The position numbers and the translations under genes are program-made. The notes under the pieces were generated by a model. It made no database searches. It had not been told where the DNA came from and saw nothing but the letters and a program-made list of their open reading frames with translations. DNA of 64,000 nt from assembly GCF_001953055.1 (NCBI RefSeq), contig NZ_CP019044.1, positions 1,178,001 to 1,242,000 on the forward strand. Direction: 5' to 3'. The DNA is from Salaquimonas pukyongi. Its GTDB lineage: Bacteria > Pseudomonadota > Alphaproteobacteria > Rhizobiales > Rhizobiaceae. Below are positions 18,204 through 27,038 of this stretch, one piece after another; position 1 is the first letter of the stretch; every line of letters begins with the position of its first letter.

Positions 18204-19157
18204 TTATTCGTCCGCCAGTTTCTCCGCACGCAGGCCGAGCATATACATTGCGACCGTGGAAGCTGCAATTGCCGTTATGTCGGCATGGTCATAGGCCGGC
18301 GCCACTTCGACCACATCGCTGCCCTTGATGTCGAGGCCGCCAAGCTTTCGCAGTACGGCCAGCATCTTGGCCGATGAGGGGCCGCCGGCGACCGGCGTTC
18401 CCGTGCCGGGCGCAAAGGCAACATCCAGGCAATCGATGTCGAAGGTGATGTAGCAGGGCATGGCGCCGACACGTTTCAGGATGGTTGCCGCGATCTCTTC
18501 TGAAGACATCTCGTCGATCTCGTCGCCATATAAAATCTCGATGCCGAAATCGTCCGGGGCGTGGGTGCGGATGCCGATCTGGATCGAGCGCTCGGGGTCG
18601 ATGATGCCTTCGCGCACCGCACGGGTGACGAAATTGCCGTGGCTGATCTCTTCGCCGTCATCGGCCCAGGTGTCCTGATGGGCGTCAAACTGCACCAGGG
18701 CGAGCGGGCCGTGCCGGTCGGCATGGGCTTTCAGGAGCGGCCAGGTGACGAAATGATCCCCGCCCAGGGACAGGAGATAACAGCCCTGGTCGAGAATGGC
18801 AGCCGCCTCGTTTTCGATGCGTTCGGGATTCTCCCAGACCCGCGAATAGGAGAGCTGGCAGTCGCCATAATCGACCACCGCCATCTGTCTGAACAGATCG
18901 GCGTTGAAGGGATATTGCGGATCATTGTCAAAAATCGCCGATGCACGGCGCACGGCCGCCGGCCCGAAGCGCGCCCCGCTGCGGTTGGTAACGGACGTAT
19001 CCAGCGGAATGCCCCATACCGCCACATCCGCCCCGCCGACATCCTTGGTATATTTGCGCCGCATGAAGGACATGACGCCGGAAAAGGTGTTGTCGCCAGC
19101 GGGCGCATGAAGGTCGGTGGTGGTGATCGCGTGATCGGCGGTGGTCTTGCTGGCCAT
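18204..19157 (-). CDS. speB: Agmatinase/ureohydrolase family protein
   Basis: The 317-residue ureohydrolase has all manganese-binding motifs: LGGDHFVTWPLL, QFDAHQDTW, ISHGNF and TFDIDCLDVAFAPGTGTP. The family hydrolyses agmatine to putrescine and urea, though arginase, guanidinobutyrase and guanidinopropionase share the same motifs. The position next to argC and the GTGTPVAGG loop favour agmatinase. The ATG at 19157 is preceded by GGCAGGAATTTCCCG. In many rhizobia this gene sits between argC and rpsI as it nearly does here. Substrate is inferred. Confidence 0.85.
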   Translation of the reverse strand: MASKTTADHAITTTDLHAPAGDNTFSGVMSFMRRKYTKDVGGADVAVWGIPLDTSVTNRSGARFGPAAVRRASAIFDNDPQYPFNADLFRQMAVVDYGDCQLSYSRVWENPERIENEAAAILDQGCYLLSLGGDHFVTWPLLKAHADRHGPLALVQFDAHQDTWADDGEEISHGNFVTRAVREGIIDPERSIQIGIRTHAPDDFGIEILYGDEIDEMSSEEIAATILKRVGAMPCYITFDIDCLDVAFAPGTGTPVAGGPSSAKMLAVLRKLGGLDIKGSDVVEVAPAYDHADITAIAASTVAMYMLGLRAEKLADE

Positions 19158-19224
19158 CGGGAAATTCCTGCCTTGATTGAGACGTTAGCGGTAGCACCTC
19201 GGTTTTATGCTGCCAACCACCCTC

Positions 19225-20141
19225 TTACGCGGGGCTTTTGCCCACTGAGTGCCGGGCTTCGGCCATCAGCCAGTCGCGAAACAGGATCGCGCCCTTTCCA
19301 AGGGCCGTGTCTGGCTGGTAAAGAGATGGTAGTGCTGGTTGCCCCGAACCGGCGCCAGCGCACCGACTGCCGCCAGACCCAATCTGCCGGTCAAGAAATC
19401 CGTTGCCGGGGCCCTGGCCAGCGCCAGCCCGTCACCGCTTGCTGAAAGCACGAGCGAAAGCGGCGTGTTGTCGACCATGCGCAGCCTGCATTGGCCGATA
19501 TCGGTGCCATCTGCCCCTGACAGCACCTGGTGCCAGCCGCTGCGATGGGTGGCAACTTCGTTGAGCAGGTGCCCGCTGATGTCTTTCGGAGAATGGATTG
19601 CCTCCGCGATCTGAGGCGGAGCGACGGCATAAAGCGTTTCTCCCATCAGCCTTTCAGCTCCCTCGGGAAAGTCTGTCGCCGACCCGAACGCAACCTGCAG
19701 ATCGGCATCGCGCCCCGGCAATAGCGCACGGAAATCGCTGACCAGATTGGCGGTGTTGACATTGACCCGGATGCCCGGATGCGCTGCCTCAAAACGGGCA
19801 AGGCGCGGTGCCAGCCATCCGATCGCCAGAACGCTGACCATCTGAATGGTGACCTGCTCTTCTTCCCTGGTGCCGAACAGGGCTGCTGCGGTGGTTTCCA
19901 CCGAATACAGCGATTGCTGAACGGCGGGCAGAAACGATCGGCCGGTTTCCGTCAGAACCACGCGCTTTGCCTCCCGGACGAACAGGTCGCGGCCCAGATG
20001 GGTTTCCAGTGCCTTGATCTGCTGGCTGACAGCGGCAGCGCTCATGTTGAGCAGTTCGGCAGCGCGGGCAAAACTCTCCGTGCGGGCCGCCGCCTCGAAC
20101 ACGCGCAGCCAGTTCAGCGAGGGAATGCGGCTTGCCGGCAC
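19225..20141 (-). CDS. LysR family transcriptional regulator (GcvA-like), with a probable frame break at the C terminus
   Basis: The N-terminal HTH is SLNWLRVFEAAARTESFARAAELLNMSAAAVSQQIKALE, followed by the substrate-binding domain. The likely start is a GTG at 20141 with GGAGATC upstream. The raw frame ends at 19266 in ARSCFATG; adding one G at the CC (19298-19299) yields GKGAILFRDWLMAEARH, a typical GcvA-like ending, with a stop at 19225 and 305 residues. This break is in a short run, so it is less certain than the others. It is divergent from the oxygenase pair, and a palindromic LysR box lies between them, so it probably regulates those genes. Confidence 0.85.
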
Positions 20142-20168
20142 GTTTCGATCTCCAAGTGTTTGCGCCCC

Positions 20169-20189
20169 AGCATAAGTTGCACTTATGCT
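20169..20189. promoter_or_regulatory. Predicted LysR-type operator
   Basis: A perfect dyad, AGCATAAG and CTTATGCT with a 5-bp spacer, contains the T-N11-A core of LysR boxes. It lies in the 128-bp gap between the LysR gene and the dioxygenase gene, 28 bp from the LysR start. Confidence 0.6.
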
Positions 20190-20269
20190 CATACGCAACA
20201 AAGACCGTTTGTTTTCGCGGTCTTTTGCCTTTCAGATCGCCCAAACGCTGTTACGGGAGACAAATCACC

Positions 20270-21214
20270 ATGGCGCAGGGCGTGGCACTTGAAGAAACGC
20301 AAGGGCTGCAGGGGATGGGCGGTCTTTCGCCCCGTCAGCTTGCCTTTTATCGTGACAATGGCTTCCTCAGCCCGCTTCAGGCGTTTGAGCGGCAGGAGGC
20401 ACATGCCTTGCGGCAGGCGGTGGAAACGCTTGAGCGCGATCATTCAGCCGGCTGCGGTGAGCGCGATCTCAACCAGTATTTCCGCGTCAACGGCCATGTG
20501 GTGCTGCCGCTTTTGGCGGATATCGCCCGAACGCCGGCCATTGTCGGCAAGGTTGCTGCCATTTTGGGCGATGACCTTCTGGTCTGGTCGGTGGAACTGT
20601 TCATCAAGGAACCGGGAACCACCAAGGTCGTCTCATGGCATCAGGACATCACCTATTGGGGCATGGGCGAGACCGACGAGGAATTGACGGCCTGGATCGC
20701 GCTCAGCGATGTTTCAAAACAGGCTGGCTGCATGCGGTTTATTCCCGGCAGCCACAAAAACACGATTGTTGCCCATGAAGACACGTTCGATGGCGAAAAC
20801 CTCTTGTCCCGCGGCCAGCAGATCGCCGGCATTGACGAGACACAGGCAGTGTTCGGTGCGCTGAAGCCCGGCGAGATGTCCTTCCACCATGGCCGTACCT
20901 TCCACGCTTCCGGCCCCAACCGCTCCTCAGACCGGCGCATTGGCGTTGCGGTCCGCTATGTCACGCCGCGGGTAAAGCCGGTGGATGGCCCTGCCGATTA
21001 TGCCATGCTGGTGCGCGGCCAGGACCGTAACTCGGCCTGGATCAACATTGCAGCGCCCGCATACCCCTTTGAGCCGCACAGCCTTGATCTTTACGAGGAA
21101 ATTCTCGCCGTACAGTCAGCCGTTCTTGCCGGTGGCGCCCAAGGTGCCGTATCCTTGTATGAAAAACAGGCTGGCGGGGATGCCCGCCGGGCGAGAAAGG
21201 GAGAGGCAGAATGA
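20270..21214 (+). CDS. Phytanoyl-CoA dioxygenase family protein (candidate TmpA/PhnY-like hydroxylase)
   Basis: The 314-residue Fe(II)/2-oxoglutarate enzyme has the HxD iron motif in VSWHQDITYWG (His124, Asp126), the distal His in FHASGPNRSS and the oxoglutarate-binding Arg in DRRIGVAVRY. It overlaps by four bases (ATGA) a gene for an HD-domain oxygenase. That two-gene pairing is the hallmark of PhnY/PhnZ and TmpA/TmpB, where this first enzyme hydroxylates carbon 1 of an aminoethyl- or trimethylaminoethyl-phosphonate. ATG at 20270 follows GGGAGACAAATCACC. Family is certain; the phosphonate substrate is inferred from pairing. Confidence 0.85.
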   Translation: MAQGVALEETQGLQGMGGLSPRQLAFYRDNGFLSPLQAFERQEAHALRQAVETLERDHSAGCGERDLNQYFRVNGHVVLPLLADIARTPAIVGKVAAILGDDLLVWSVELFIKEPGTTKVVSWHQDITYWGMGETDEELTAWIALSDVSKQAGCMRFIPGSHKNTIVAHEDTFDGENLLSRGQQIAGIDETQAVFGALKPGEMSFHHGRTFHASGPNRSSDRRIGVAVRYVTPRVKPVDGPADYAMLVRGQDRNSAWINIAAPAYPFEPHSLDLYEEILAVQSAVLAGGAQGAVSLYEKQAGGDARRARKGEAE

Positions 21215-21813
21215 ACGGCCAGCGCACCGTATCGTTCACCGCCATGAAGGATGGCACGAAGGAAGATTATGAACTCCTGGCCACGCTGGAGAAGCCGCAC
21301 CACGAGATGACGGCCAGCCGCCTGCTGCGCGAGTTGAAATCCCAGGATGAGGAAACCCTTGCCGGCTACAAGATCACCCGCCTGCAGCATGCCCTGCAAT
21401 CGGCCACCCGCGCCGAAGATGACGGCGCGGACATTGACTGGGTGGTGGCCGCCCTGCTGCACGACATCGGTGACGGGCTGGCGCCGCAAAATCACGACCG
21501 GTTTGCCGCAGAAATCCTGCGCCCCTTTGTGCGCGAGGAAGTTGCCTGGGTAATCGAACATCACGGCCTGTTTCAGTCCTATTTTTACGGCCATCATTAT
21601 GGCTGGGACCGCAATGCCCGCGAGCGTTACAAGGACCACCCCTATTATCAGACCTGCGCCGACTTCTGCGAACGCTGGGACCAGTCGAGTTTTGATCCCG
21701 GCTATCCCATGAAGCCGCTCGAACATTTCGAGGACCGGGTGCATGAGGTCTTCTCGCGCAAGGCCTACGACCCGGCGGTCATCTGCGAAGGTGAGGTGAG
21801 GGGGCTTGGATAG
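21211..21813 (+). CDS. HD-domain oxygenase-like protein (candidate TmpB/PhnZ-like)
   Basis: The 200-residue HD-superfamily protein carries His60 in RLQHALQSATRA, His84-Asp85 in ALLHDIGD, His95 in APQNHD, His117/118, and Asp in RWDQSSFDPGYP. That pattern and the N-terminal MKDGTKEDYELL, with a Tyr and a Glu positioned like the PhnZ lid residues, match the mixed-valent di-iron PhnZ/TmpB oxygenases rather than phosphohydrolases. These split the C-P bond of a 1-hydroxyphosphonate. Its start overlaps the dioxygenase stop. No phosphonate transporter is in the window, so the substrate remains a prediction. Confidence 0.82.
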   Translation: MNGQRTVSFTAMKDGTKEDYELLATLEKPHHEMTASRLLRELKSQDEETLAGYKITRLQHALQSATRAEDDGADIDWVVAALLHDIGDGLAPQNHDRFAAEILRPFVREEVAWVIEHHGLFQSYFYGHHYGWDRNARERYKDHPYYQTCADFCERWDQSSFDPGYPMKPLEHFEDRVHEVFSRKAYDPAVICEGEVRGLG

Positions 21814-21846
21814 GCGTTCGCCAGCACTCCGCGCGCCAACACACCA

Positions 21847-22830
21847 TCAACTTACCAGCAGAACCGTCTGCCCGGTTGTCTGGCGTTTTTCCAGGGCATC
21901 ATGGGCTGCCTTCACCTTGTCCAGTTCAAAGGTCTGGTTGACCTGGATCTTGATGTCGCCGTCCTTGATGGCCTTGAACAGTGCCTTTGTCCGCCGCTCC
22001 AGCTCCTTGCGCTCGGCAATGAAGGCAAACAGCGTCGGTCGCGTTGCATAAAGCGAACCATAGGCGGAAAGATCGGCCAGTTTGAAATCCTCGATGGGGC
22101 CTGAAGACTGGCCGAAGGAAACGAAGGTTCCAAAATTCGACAGGCATTTGAGCGAACCGGGATAGGTCGCCTTGCCAACCGAGTCATAGACAGCCTGTAC
22201 GCCCGCTCCCTTGGTGATCTTGCGCACCTCGTCGACGAAATCCTGCTTGGTATAGTCGATGCATTTGGCATAGCCGTTCTTGCGGGCAAGGGCTGCCTTT
22301 TCCTTGCTGCCTGCCGTTCCGATGGCGGTAACGCCCTTTGCCTTCAGCCACTGGCCGGCAATCAGCCCGACGCCGCCGGCCGCCGCGTGAAACAACACGG
22401 TGTCGCCAGCCTTCGCCTTGTAGGAATCATGGATGAGATAATGCGCCGTCAGCCCCTTCAACATGGCTGCCGCCGCCACCTCGTCCTTGACGCCTGAAGG
22501 GATTTTCACCAGCTTTTCGGCCTCGATCACCCGGTGGCTGGCATAGGCTCCGCCCGGCACGGTATAGGCCACCTTGTCGCCGGGCCTCAGCCCGGTCACA
22601 CCGGCGCCCACGCCCTGCACGACGCCAGCACCTTCCGAGCCGAGAATGGCCGGAAATTCACCCCCTGGCGGGGGGTAAAGCCCGCTGCGGTGATAGACGT
22701 CGATGAAGTTGATTCCGATCGCGGTCTGGCGGATCAGTACCTCGCCCTTTTTGGGCTTGGGCAGTTCGATCGTCTGCTTTTTGAAGACGTTCGAACCCCC
22801 CGCCTTTTCGGCGATCATTGCGTAAGCCAT
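21847..22830 (-). CDS. qor: NADPH:quinone oxidoreductase, zeta-crystallin type
   Basis: The 327-residue medium-chain dehydrogenase lacks zinc ligands and has the quinone reductase features GINFIDVYHRSGLYP, GSEGAGVVQGVG, LFHAAAGGVGLIAGQWLKAKG and YDSVGKATYPGSL. It reduces quinones with NADPH in the cytoplasm. ATG at 22830 follows AGGAAAGAGT, better than longer starts in the same frame. It shares orientation with the adjacent carboxymuconolactone-decarboxylase-like gene 11 bp upstream, so the two are likely cotranscribed, perhaps as a redox-stress pair. Confidence 0.92.
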   Translation of the reverse strand: MAYAMIAEKAGGSNVFKKQTIELPKPKKGEVLIRQTAIGINFIDVYHRSGLYPPPGGEFPAILGSEGAGVVQGVGAGVTGLRPGDKVAYTVPGGAYASHRVIEAEKLVKIPSGVKDEVAAAAMLKGLTAHYLIHDSYKAKAGDTVLFHAAAGGVGLIAGQWLKAKGVTAIGTAGSKEKAALARKNGYAKCIDYTKQDFVDEVRKITKGAGVQAVYDSVGKATYPGSLKCLSNFGTFVSFGQSSGPIEDFKLADLSAYGSLYATRPTLFAFIAERKELERRTKALFKAIKDGDIKIQVNQTFELDKVKAAHDALEKRQTTGQTVLLVS

Positions 22831-22841
22831 ACTCTTTCCTT

Positions 22842-23237
22842 TCAGACGGTAAATTCGGGATCGACAGGGACCTGCATTGCGTTGACCATGTGATTGGTCT
22901 TGCCGGCGAGCCCGATTACACGCAGCAATTCGCTGTGTTGTTCCTCGCTCATGCCCTTGGCACGGGCAGATGCTGTGTGTGAATGGATGCAATAGCTGCA
23001 GCCATTGGCGGTCGACACCGCCACATAGATCATTTCCTTCACCAGGGGATCGATGCTGCCAGGCCCCATCACCTGCTTGATTTCCTCCCAGGTTGCCTTC
23101 AGCGCCGCCGGATCATTGGCCAGTGCGCGCCAGAAATTGTTGACGAAATCGGTGCCGCGTACCTTGCGGATATCGTCAAAGACCGCCGTCACCTCTGCAG
23201 ATGCTTCCCCATCCTGGATAAGCTTTGTCGTTGCCAT
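22842..23237 (-). CDS. Carboxymuconolactone decarboxylase/AhpD-like family protein
   Basis: The 131-residue helical protein contains the AhpD-type active site NGCSYCIHSHTASARAKG, with a CxxC pair and a following His. Members with this motif are alkylhydroperoxidase-like thiol peroxidases. ATG at 23237 follows GGGGTAACATTG. It lies 11 bp upstream of qor on the same strand. The CxxCxxxH motif argues against true carboxymuconolactone decarboxylase activity. The natural reductant is not evident here. Confidence 0.85.
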   Translation of the reverse strand: MATTKLIQDGEASAEVTAVFDDIRKVRGTDFVNNFWRALANDPAALKATWEEIKQVMGPGSIDPLVKEMIYVAVSTANGCSYCIHSHTASARAKGMSEEQHSELLRVIGLAGKTNHMVNAMQVPVDPEFTV

Positions 23238-23466
23238 CAATGTTACCCCGCCGGCGAAATGCCGCTCGCCGGCTAACCTAGCAAATAATCTGCCTTCGGC
23301 AAACGCCGGAACCGCTACCTGCGTCGACATGCGCTATCATCCGTGCCGCCAGGCTTGACCGGAGCCGCGATTGGCGTTTCCATGAGGCATCCTCTGCTGC
23401 CTGCCGGTGTGGGCGGAGCAGATGGGTAAATTGCAAGAGAGTGGCGCAACCACAGGGAGGAATGTC

Positions 23467-24297
23467 ATGTGCAACGCGTGCATTATCAACGAAATCAAGG
23501 ATACCATGCTGTCGCGGCGCAGCTTCCTGAAGGGCGCAACAACCGCCGGTGCGGCGGCAGGCGCAGCAGCAACGGGCTTTGCAGCCACCGCCTTGCCGGC
23601 AAACGCCGCCTCCCACGGCTCGGTTACCGACATGACCCATGAACTGCACGAGGATTTTCCGACCTTCTTCGGCGAGCAGCAGTTCTTCCGCGACCAGAAG
23701 TTCAACTACGCCGAACACAAGTTCAACCTGCTGGAATTGCGGGTCAACGAACATACCGGCACCCACATGGACGCGCCGCTGCATTTTTCCGAAGACGGCA
23801 GTTCGGTCGCCGAGATCCCGGTTGGTGACCTGGTAGTGCCGCTCTGCGTCATCGATATCCGCGCCAAGACCGTGGAAAACCCCGATGCACAGGTCACGCC
23901 CGACGACGTCAAGGCATGGACAGACCGCAACGGGCCCATTCCCGAAAAGGCCTGCGTTGCGATGAATTCCGGCTGGGGTGCCTATGTCAACGACGCCAAG
24001 TTCCGCAATGTGGGGGAGGATGAGAAAATGCACTTCCCCGGCTTCCATGTTGAAGCAGCACAGCAATTGCTGGAAGAAACCAGTGCCGCCGGCATCGCCG
24101 TCGATACGCTGTCGCTCGACTATGGCATGTCGGGTGATTTCGCCACCCACTATGCCTGGCTGCCGGCCGGCCGCTGGGGGCTGGAAAATCTCGCCAATCT
24201 CGACGGGGTTCCTGCTGCCGGCGCAACGCTGGTGGTCGGTGCGCCCAAGCATCGCGGCGGCACGGGCGGACCGGCGCGCGTCTTTGCCATGGTTTAA
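23467..24297 (+). CDS. Exported cyclase family protein (kynurenine-formamidase-like) with a Tat signal
   Basis: The 276-residue protein begins MCNACIINEIKDTMLSRRSF; SRRSFLKG and the following Ala/Gly-rich stretch form a twin-arginine signal ending near ANAASHG. The mature part belongs to the cyclase family (PF04199) with the metal motif EHTGTHMDAPLHF and later VAMNSGWG. A conserved N-terminal CNAC precedes the Tat motif in several rhizobial homologues. ATG at 23467 follows GGGAGGAATGTC. It would act in the periplasm as a metal-dependent hydrolase; substrate unknown. Confidence 0.85.
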   Translation: MCNACIINEIKDTMLSRRSFLKGATTAGAAAGAAATGFAATALPANAASHGSVTDMTHELHEDFPTFFGEQQFFRDQKFNYAEHKFNLLELRVNEHTGTHMDAPLHFSEDGSSVAEIPVGDLVVPLCVIDIRAKTVENPDAQVTPDDVKAWTDRNGPIPEKACVAMNSGWGAYVNDAKFRNVGEDEKMHFPGFHVEAAQQLLEETSAAGIAVDTLSLDYGMSGDFATHYAWLPAGRWGLENLANLDGVPAAGATLVVGAPKHRGGTGGPARVFAMV

Positions 24298-24467
24298 ATC
24301 GCGGCCAGGGCAAAGTGAATCTCGAGCAAGGCAGGGGCAGACCTGCCCTTTGTCCTTTGGCGTTTTGATTTGTTCTGTGATTGCCGGCAGACAGCAGCTT
24401 GACCGGACCATACCGCTATGGTCCTGTCCAGGCCTGCACAGCCTGTCTGTTTTGATGGAGTAATCTC

Positions 24468-25331
24468 ATGGCAATGGCGAAAAACCGCCAGATATGGACC
24501 TGGTTCGAGGGGAAGTGGCAGGAGGGCAACATTCCCATCATGGGCTCGGCCGATCACGGCACCTGGCTTGGCACCATGGTATTCGACGGCGCGCGCTGGT
24601 TTGATGGCGTTACGCCCGATCTTGACCGCCATTGTGCCCGGGTAAACCACTCCGCTGCGGCCCTCGGCCTGAAACCGCCCATGGCGACCGGCGAGATCGT
24701 CGAACTGGCAGCCGAGGGGTGCAAGAAGTTCTCCGGCAAGAACGCGCTCTACATCCGCCCCATGGCCTGGTCGACTGAAGCGGGCACGATGACGGTGGAT
24801 GCCGATCCCGATTCAACACGGTTTGCCTTGTGCATTGAGGAAGCATCGCTTGCCCCACCCGATGCCTCGGTCACGCTGGCGACCACGCGCTTCATCCGCC
24901 CGACGCTTGCCTCTGCCACGGTCAACGCCAAGGCATCCTGTCTTTACCCCAACAATGCGCGCATGCTGAAAGAAGCCCAGCAAAAGGGATTTTCCAACGC
25001 GATCTGCTGCGATGGCCTGGGCAATGTGGCCGAAACCGCGACGGCCAACATCTGGATGGTCAAGAACGGCGAATATTTCACGCCCATCCCCAATGGCACT
25101 TTCCTGAATGGCATTACCCGCCAGCGGCTGATGCAGCTCCTGCGTGACAGGGGGGAAAAGGTCTGGGAGACAACGCTGACGCTGGACGATTTCCGCGCCG
25201 CTGACGAAATCTTCCTGTCGGGCAATTACAACAAGGTCACGCCCGCCACGAAACTGGAAGAGCGCGACTATGAACACGGGCCGAAAACCAGGCTGGCGCG
25301 CGAACTCTACTGGGAATGGGCAGGGGCCTGA
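24468..25331 (+). CDS. Branched-chain amino acid aminotransferase-like, class IV
   Basis: The 287-residue PLP enzyme has the fold-type IV pattern: DHGTWLGTMVFDGARWFDG, RPTLASATVNAKASCLYPNN with the PLP lysine, and GLGNVAETATANIWMVKNG. It transaminates branched-chain or related amino acids. It is shorter than E. coli IlvE and corresponds to the second, rhizobial BCAT form. ATG at 24468 is preceded by GGAGTAATCTC. It is convergent with the lytic transglycosylase gene, six bases apart. D-amino-acid transaminase or aminodeoxychorismate lyase activity is less likely but shares the fold. Confidence 0.88.
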   Translation: MAMAKNRQIWTWFEGKWQEGNIPIMGSADHGTWLGTMVFDGARWFDGVTPDLDRHCARVNHSAAALGLKPPMATGEIVELAAEGCKKFSGKNALYIRPMAWSTEAGTMTVDADPDSTRFALCIEEASLAPPDASVTLATTRFIRPTLASATVNAKASCLYPNNARMLKEAQQKGFSNAICCDGLGNVAETATANIWMVKNGEYFTPIPNGTFLNGITRQRLMQLLRDRGEKVWETTLTLDDFRAADEIFLSGNYNKVTPATKLEERDYEHGPKTRLARELYWEWAGA

Positions 25332-25337
25332 CCGGGA

Positions 25338-26180
25338 CTACCCGCGGATCTCCGCTGCCAGCTTGGCAATGGTTTTCTGGTAGACGCCTGCCTTGTTCCA
25401 GCGCTGGATGACGCCGAAATTGGCACTGCCCGGCTGATAGCTGCCACCGCGCTGCCAGCCATTGCGGGCAAACCATTTGGCGGTCGAGCCGATCACATCG
25501 GCAGGCGAGCGAAACACATCAATGCCGCCGCCGTCGAAATCAGTGGCGCCAAGCAGGAAGGATGAAGGCAGGAACTGGGTTTGGCCGATCTCGCCGGCCC
25601 AGGCGCCCTTGGCCCGGGAAAGATCGTAATATCCCCGGTCTATGACCTCCAGCGCTGCGCGGAATTCTCGGCTGAACAGATCGGTTCGGCGGCAGTCATA
25701 GGACAGTGTGGCGATCGATTGCAGGATCGGGAAGGTTTTGCCCTTGTAGGTACCAAAAGCCGATTCAAGCCCCCAGATCGCGGCGATGATTTCCGGCGGT
25801 ACACCGAATTTCTGCTCGGCCCGGTCGAAATATTTCCTGTACTTCTTGATGCGCTTGCGCGCGCCCGACGCGACCCCTGTCGCCCGGCGCTTGTAGAACT
25901 GATCAAAGCTCATCTTGAAGCTTTTCTGGTTGCGGTCGAGCTTGATGACGGATGAGGAGTATTTCAGCCCGTCGATCTTTGCCAGTGTCGACGGTTTGAA
26001 CTTGCCCCTGTACTCTGCCTTGACCGCCTGTTTCCATTCGTTGAAGCGGGCGCTGTCATTGGAACAGAAGGCAGCCAGGGCTTCGCCCGGAGCAAGCACG
26101 GGCAGGGCAAGCGCTGCCCCCAAGGGCAAGGCAAGGGGCAGGGCAAAAAGCCAATTGCGAACTGATTTTGCAGAATACAT
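25338..26180 (-). CDS. Lytic murein transglycosylase (MltB-like, SLT_2 family)
   Basis: The 280-residue periplasmic enzyme has a Sec signal peptide (LFALPLALPLGAALALPVL, cleavage near GEALAAF). The SLT_2 domain includes the catalytic Glu in AAIWGLESAFGTYKG, SYDCRRTDLFSREF, GAWAGEIGQTQFLPSSFL and DVFRSPADVIGSTAKWFARNGW. It cleaves peptidoglycan glycan strands with 1,6-anhydro-MurNAc formation. ATG at 26180 follows GAGGTGGAGATTTAC. There is no C-terminal peptidoglycan-binding domain, which is shorter than many rhizobial relatives that carry one. Confidence 0.93.
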   Translation of the reverse strand: MYSAKSVRNWLFALPLALPLGAALALPVLAPGEALAAFCSNDSARFNEWKQAVKAEYRGKFKPSTLAKIDGLKYSSSVIKLDRNQKSFKMSFDQFYKRRATGVASGARKRIKKYRKYFDRAEQKFGVPPEIIAAIWGLESAFGTYKGKTFPILQSIATLSYDCRRTDLFSREFRAALEVIDRGYYDLSRAKGAWAGEIGQTQFLPSSFLLGATDFDGGGIDVFRSPADVIGSTAKWFARNGWQRGGSYQPGSANFGVIQRWNKAGVYQKTIAKLAAEIRG

Positions 26181-26390
26181 GTAAATCTCCACCTCAAGAA
26201 AACCGTCAACAGCAGGTTCCAGCAAACAGCACGTTCTAGCGAAGAATCCGGCTCCAATGTGACGGCTCAAGCCACTTTGGAATCACGAACGCGCAGGGCA
26301 ATCGCGGCGGAGTATGCCACAGCCTGCCCTTGGGGCAAGAGCGCTGTCCCTGTTCGCGAGCCAAACCCGGCCGTGAAAAAGGCAAAGAGT
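26181..26390. other. Non-coding gap before the rpsI terminator
   Basis: Between the transglycosylase start and the rpsI terminator and repeats I see no gene. The transglycosylase promoter must lie here, but no strong consensus is visible. Confidence 0.5.
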
Positions 26391-26423
26391 CAAAAAGAAA
26401 ACGGGGCCGTGCGGGCCCCGTTT
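26391..26423 (-). terminator. Rho-independent terminator of rplM-rpsI
   Basis: On the minus strand the stem AACGGGGCC/GGCCCCGTT (arms at 26414-26422 and 26400-26408) is followed by TTTTCTTTTT. It is 135 bp beyond the rpsI stop, past the 33-bp repeats. Confidence 0.9.
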
Positions 26424-26462
26424 GAACTTTGCTGTAAAAGCCGTCTCCAATTGCCCCACGTA

Positions 26463-26577
26463 GCGCCTGGAGAACTGGCCCCGCAAGCGCGCTTGGCGCC
26501 TGGAGAACTGGCCCCGCAAGCGCGTTTGGCGCTTGGAGAACTGGCCCCGCAAGCGCGCTTAGCGCTTGGAGAACTGG
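26463..26577 (-). repeat. 33-bp tandem repeats spanning the end of rpsI
   Basis: The core GGAGAACTGG recurs at 26469, 26502, 26535 and 26568, an exact 33-bp period. The last unit (26568) is the rpsI C terminus itself. Each unit is 11 codons in the rpsI frame; the TAA stop at 26559-26561 corresponds to CAA in the next two units. Each unit can form a CAAGCGC/GCGCTTG-type hairpin. Confidence 0.9.
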
Positions 26578-27038
26578 AAAGACCGGCGGGCTTTTGCCTT
26601 GCCGTATTTCTTGCGCTCCACCACGCGGCTGTCGCGGGTAAGAAAACCACCTTTTTTCAGCACCGGGCGCAGCGTCGGCTCGTAATGGGTCAGCGCCTTG
26701 GAAATGCCATGGCGCACAGCGCCGGCCTGTCCGGAAAGTCCGCCGCCGGTAACCGTTGCAACAATGTCGTACTGTCCGTCGCGGTTGGCCGCCTTGATCG
26801 GCTGGTGGATCAGCATCTGCAGCACCGGACGGCCGAAATAGGCGTTGTATTCCTTGCCGTTGATGGTGATCTTGCCGCTTCCCGGCGTCAGCCAGACACG
26901 GGCAACGGCGTCCTTGCGCTTGCCCGTCGCATAGGCACGGCCATGGGCATCAAGCTTCTGCTCGTAAACCGGAGCCTGCGGCTCTTCGGTTTCGGCAACG
27001 GCGCTGCCCAGTTCTTCCAGTGAGTTGAGCTCGGCCAT
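26559..27038 (-). CDS. rpsI: 30S ribosomal protein S9
   Basis: The 159-residue S9 has an alphaproteobacterial acidic N-terminal extension of about 35 residues, then [37 protein letters not shown] and the universally conserved ending [11 protein letters not shown] that reaches the ribosomal P site. Its ATG overlaps the rplM stop (TAATG), so the two are translationally coupled. Directly after the stop the C-terminal codons are repeated three times in the same frame, so stop-codon readthrough would append further QFS[KR]R units. Confidence 0.98.
   Translation of the reverse strand: MAELNSLEELGSAVAETEEPQAPVYEQKLDAHGRAYATGKRKDAVARVWLTPGSGKITINGKEYNAYFGRPVLQMLIHQPIKAANRDGQYDIVATVTGGGLSGQAGAVRHGISKALTHYEPTLRPVLKKGGFLTRDSRVVERKKYGKAKARRSFQFSKR

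Noticed and set aside
26463-26577. 33-bp repeats considered as a CRISPR array
   Set aside because: Continuous tandem repeat without spacers, overlapping the rpsI coding end.
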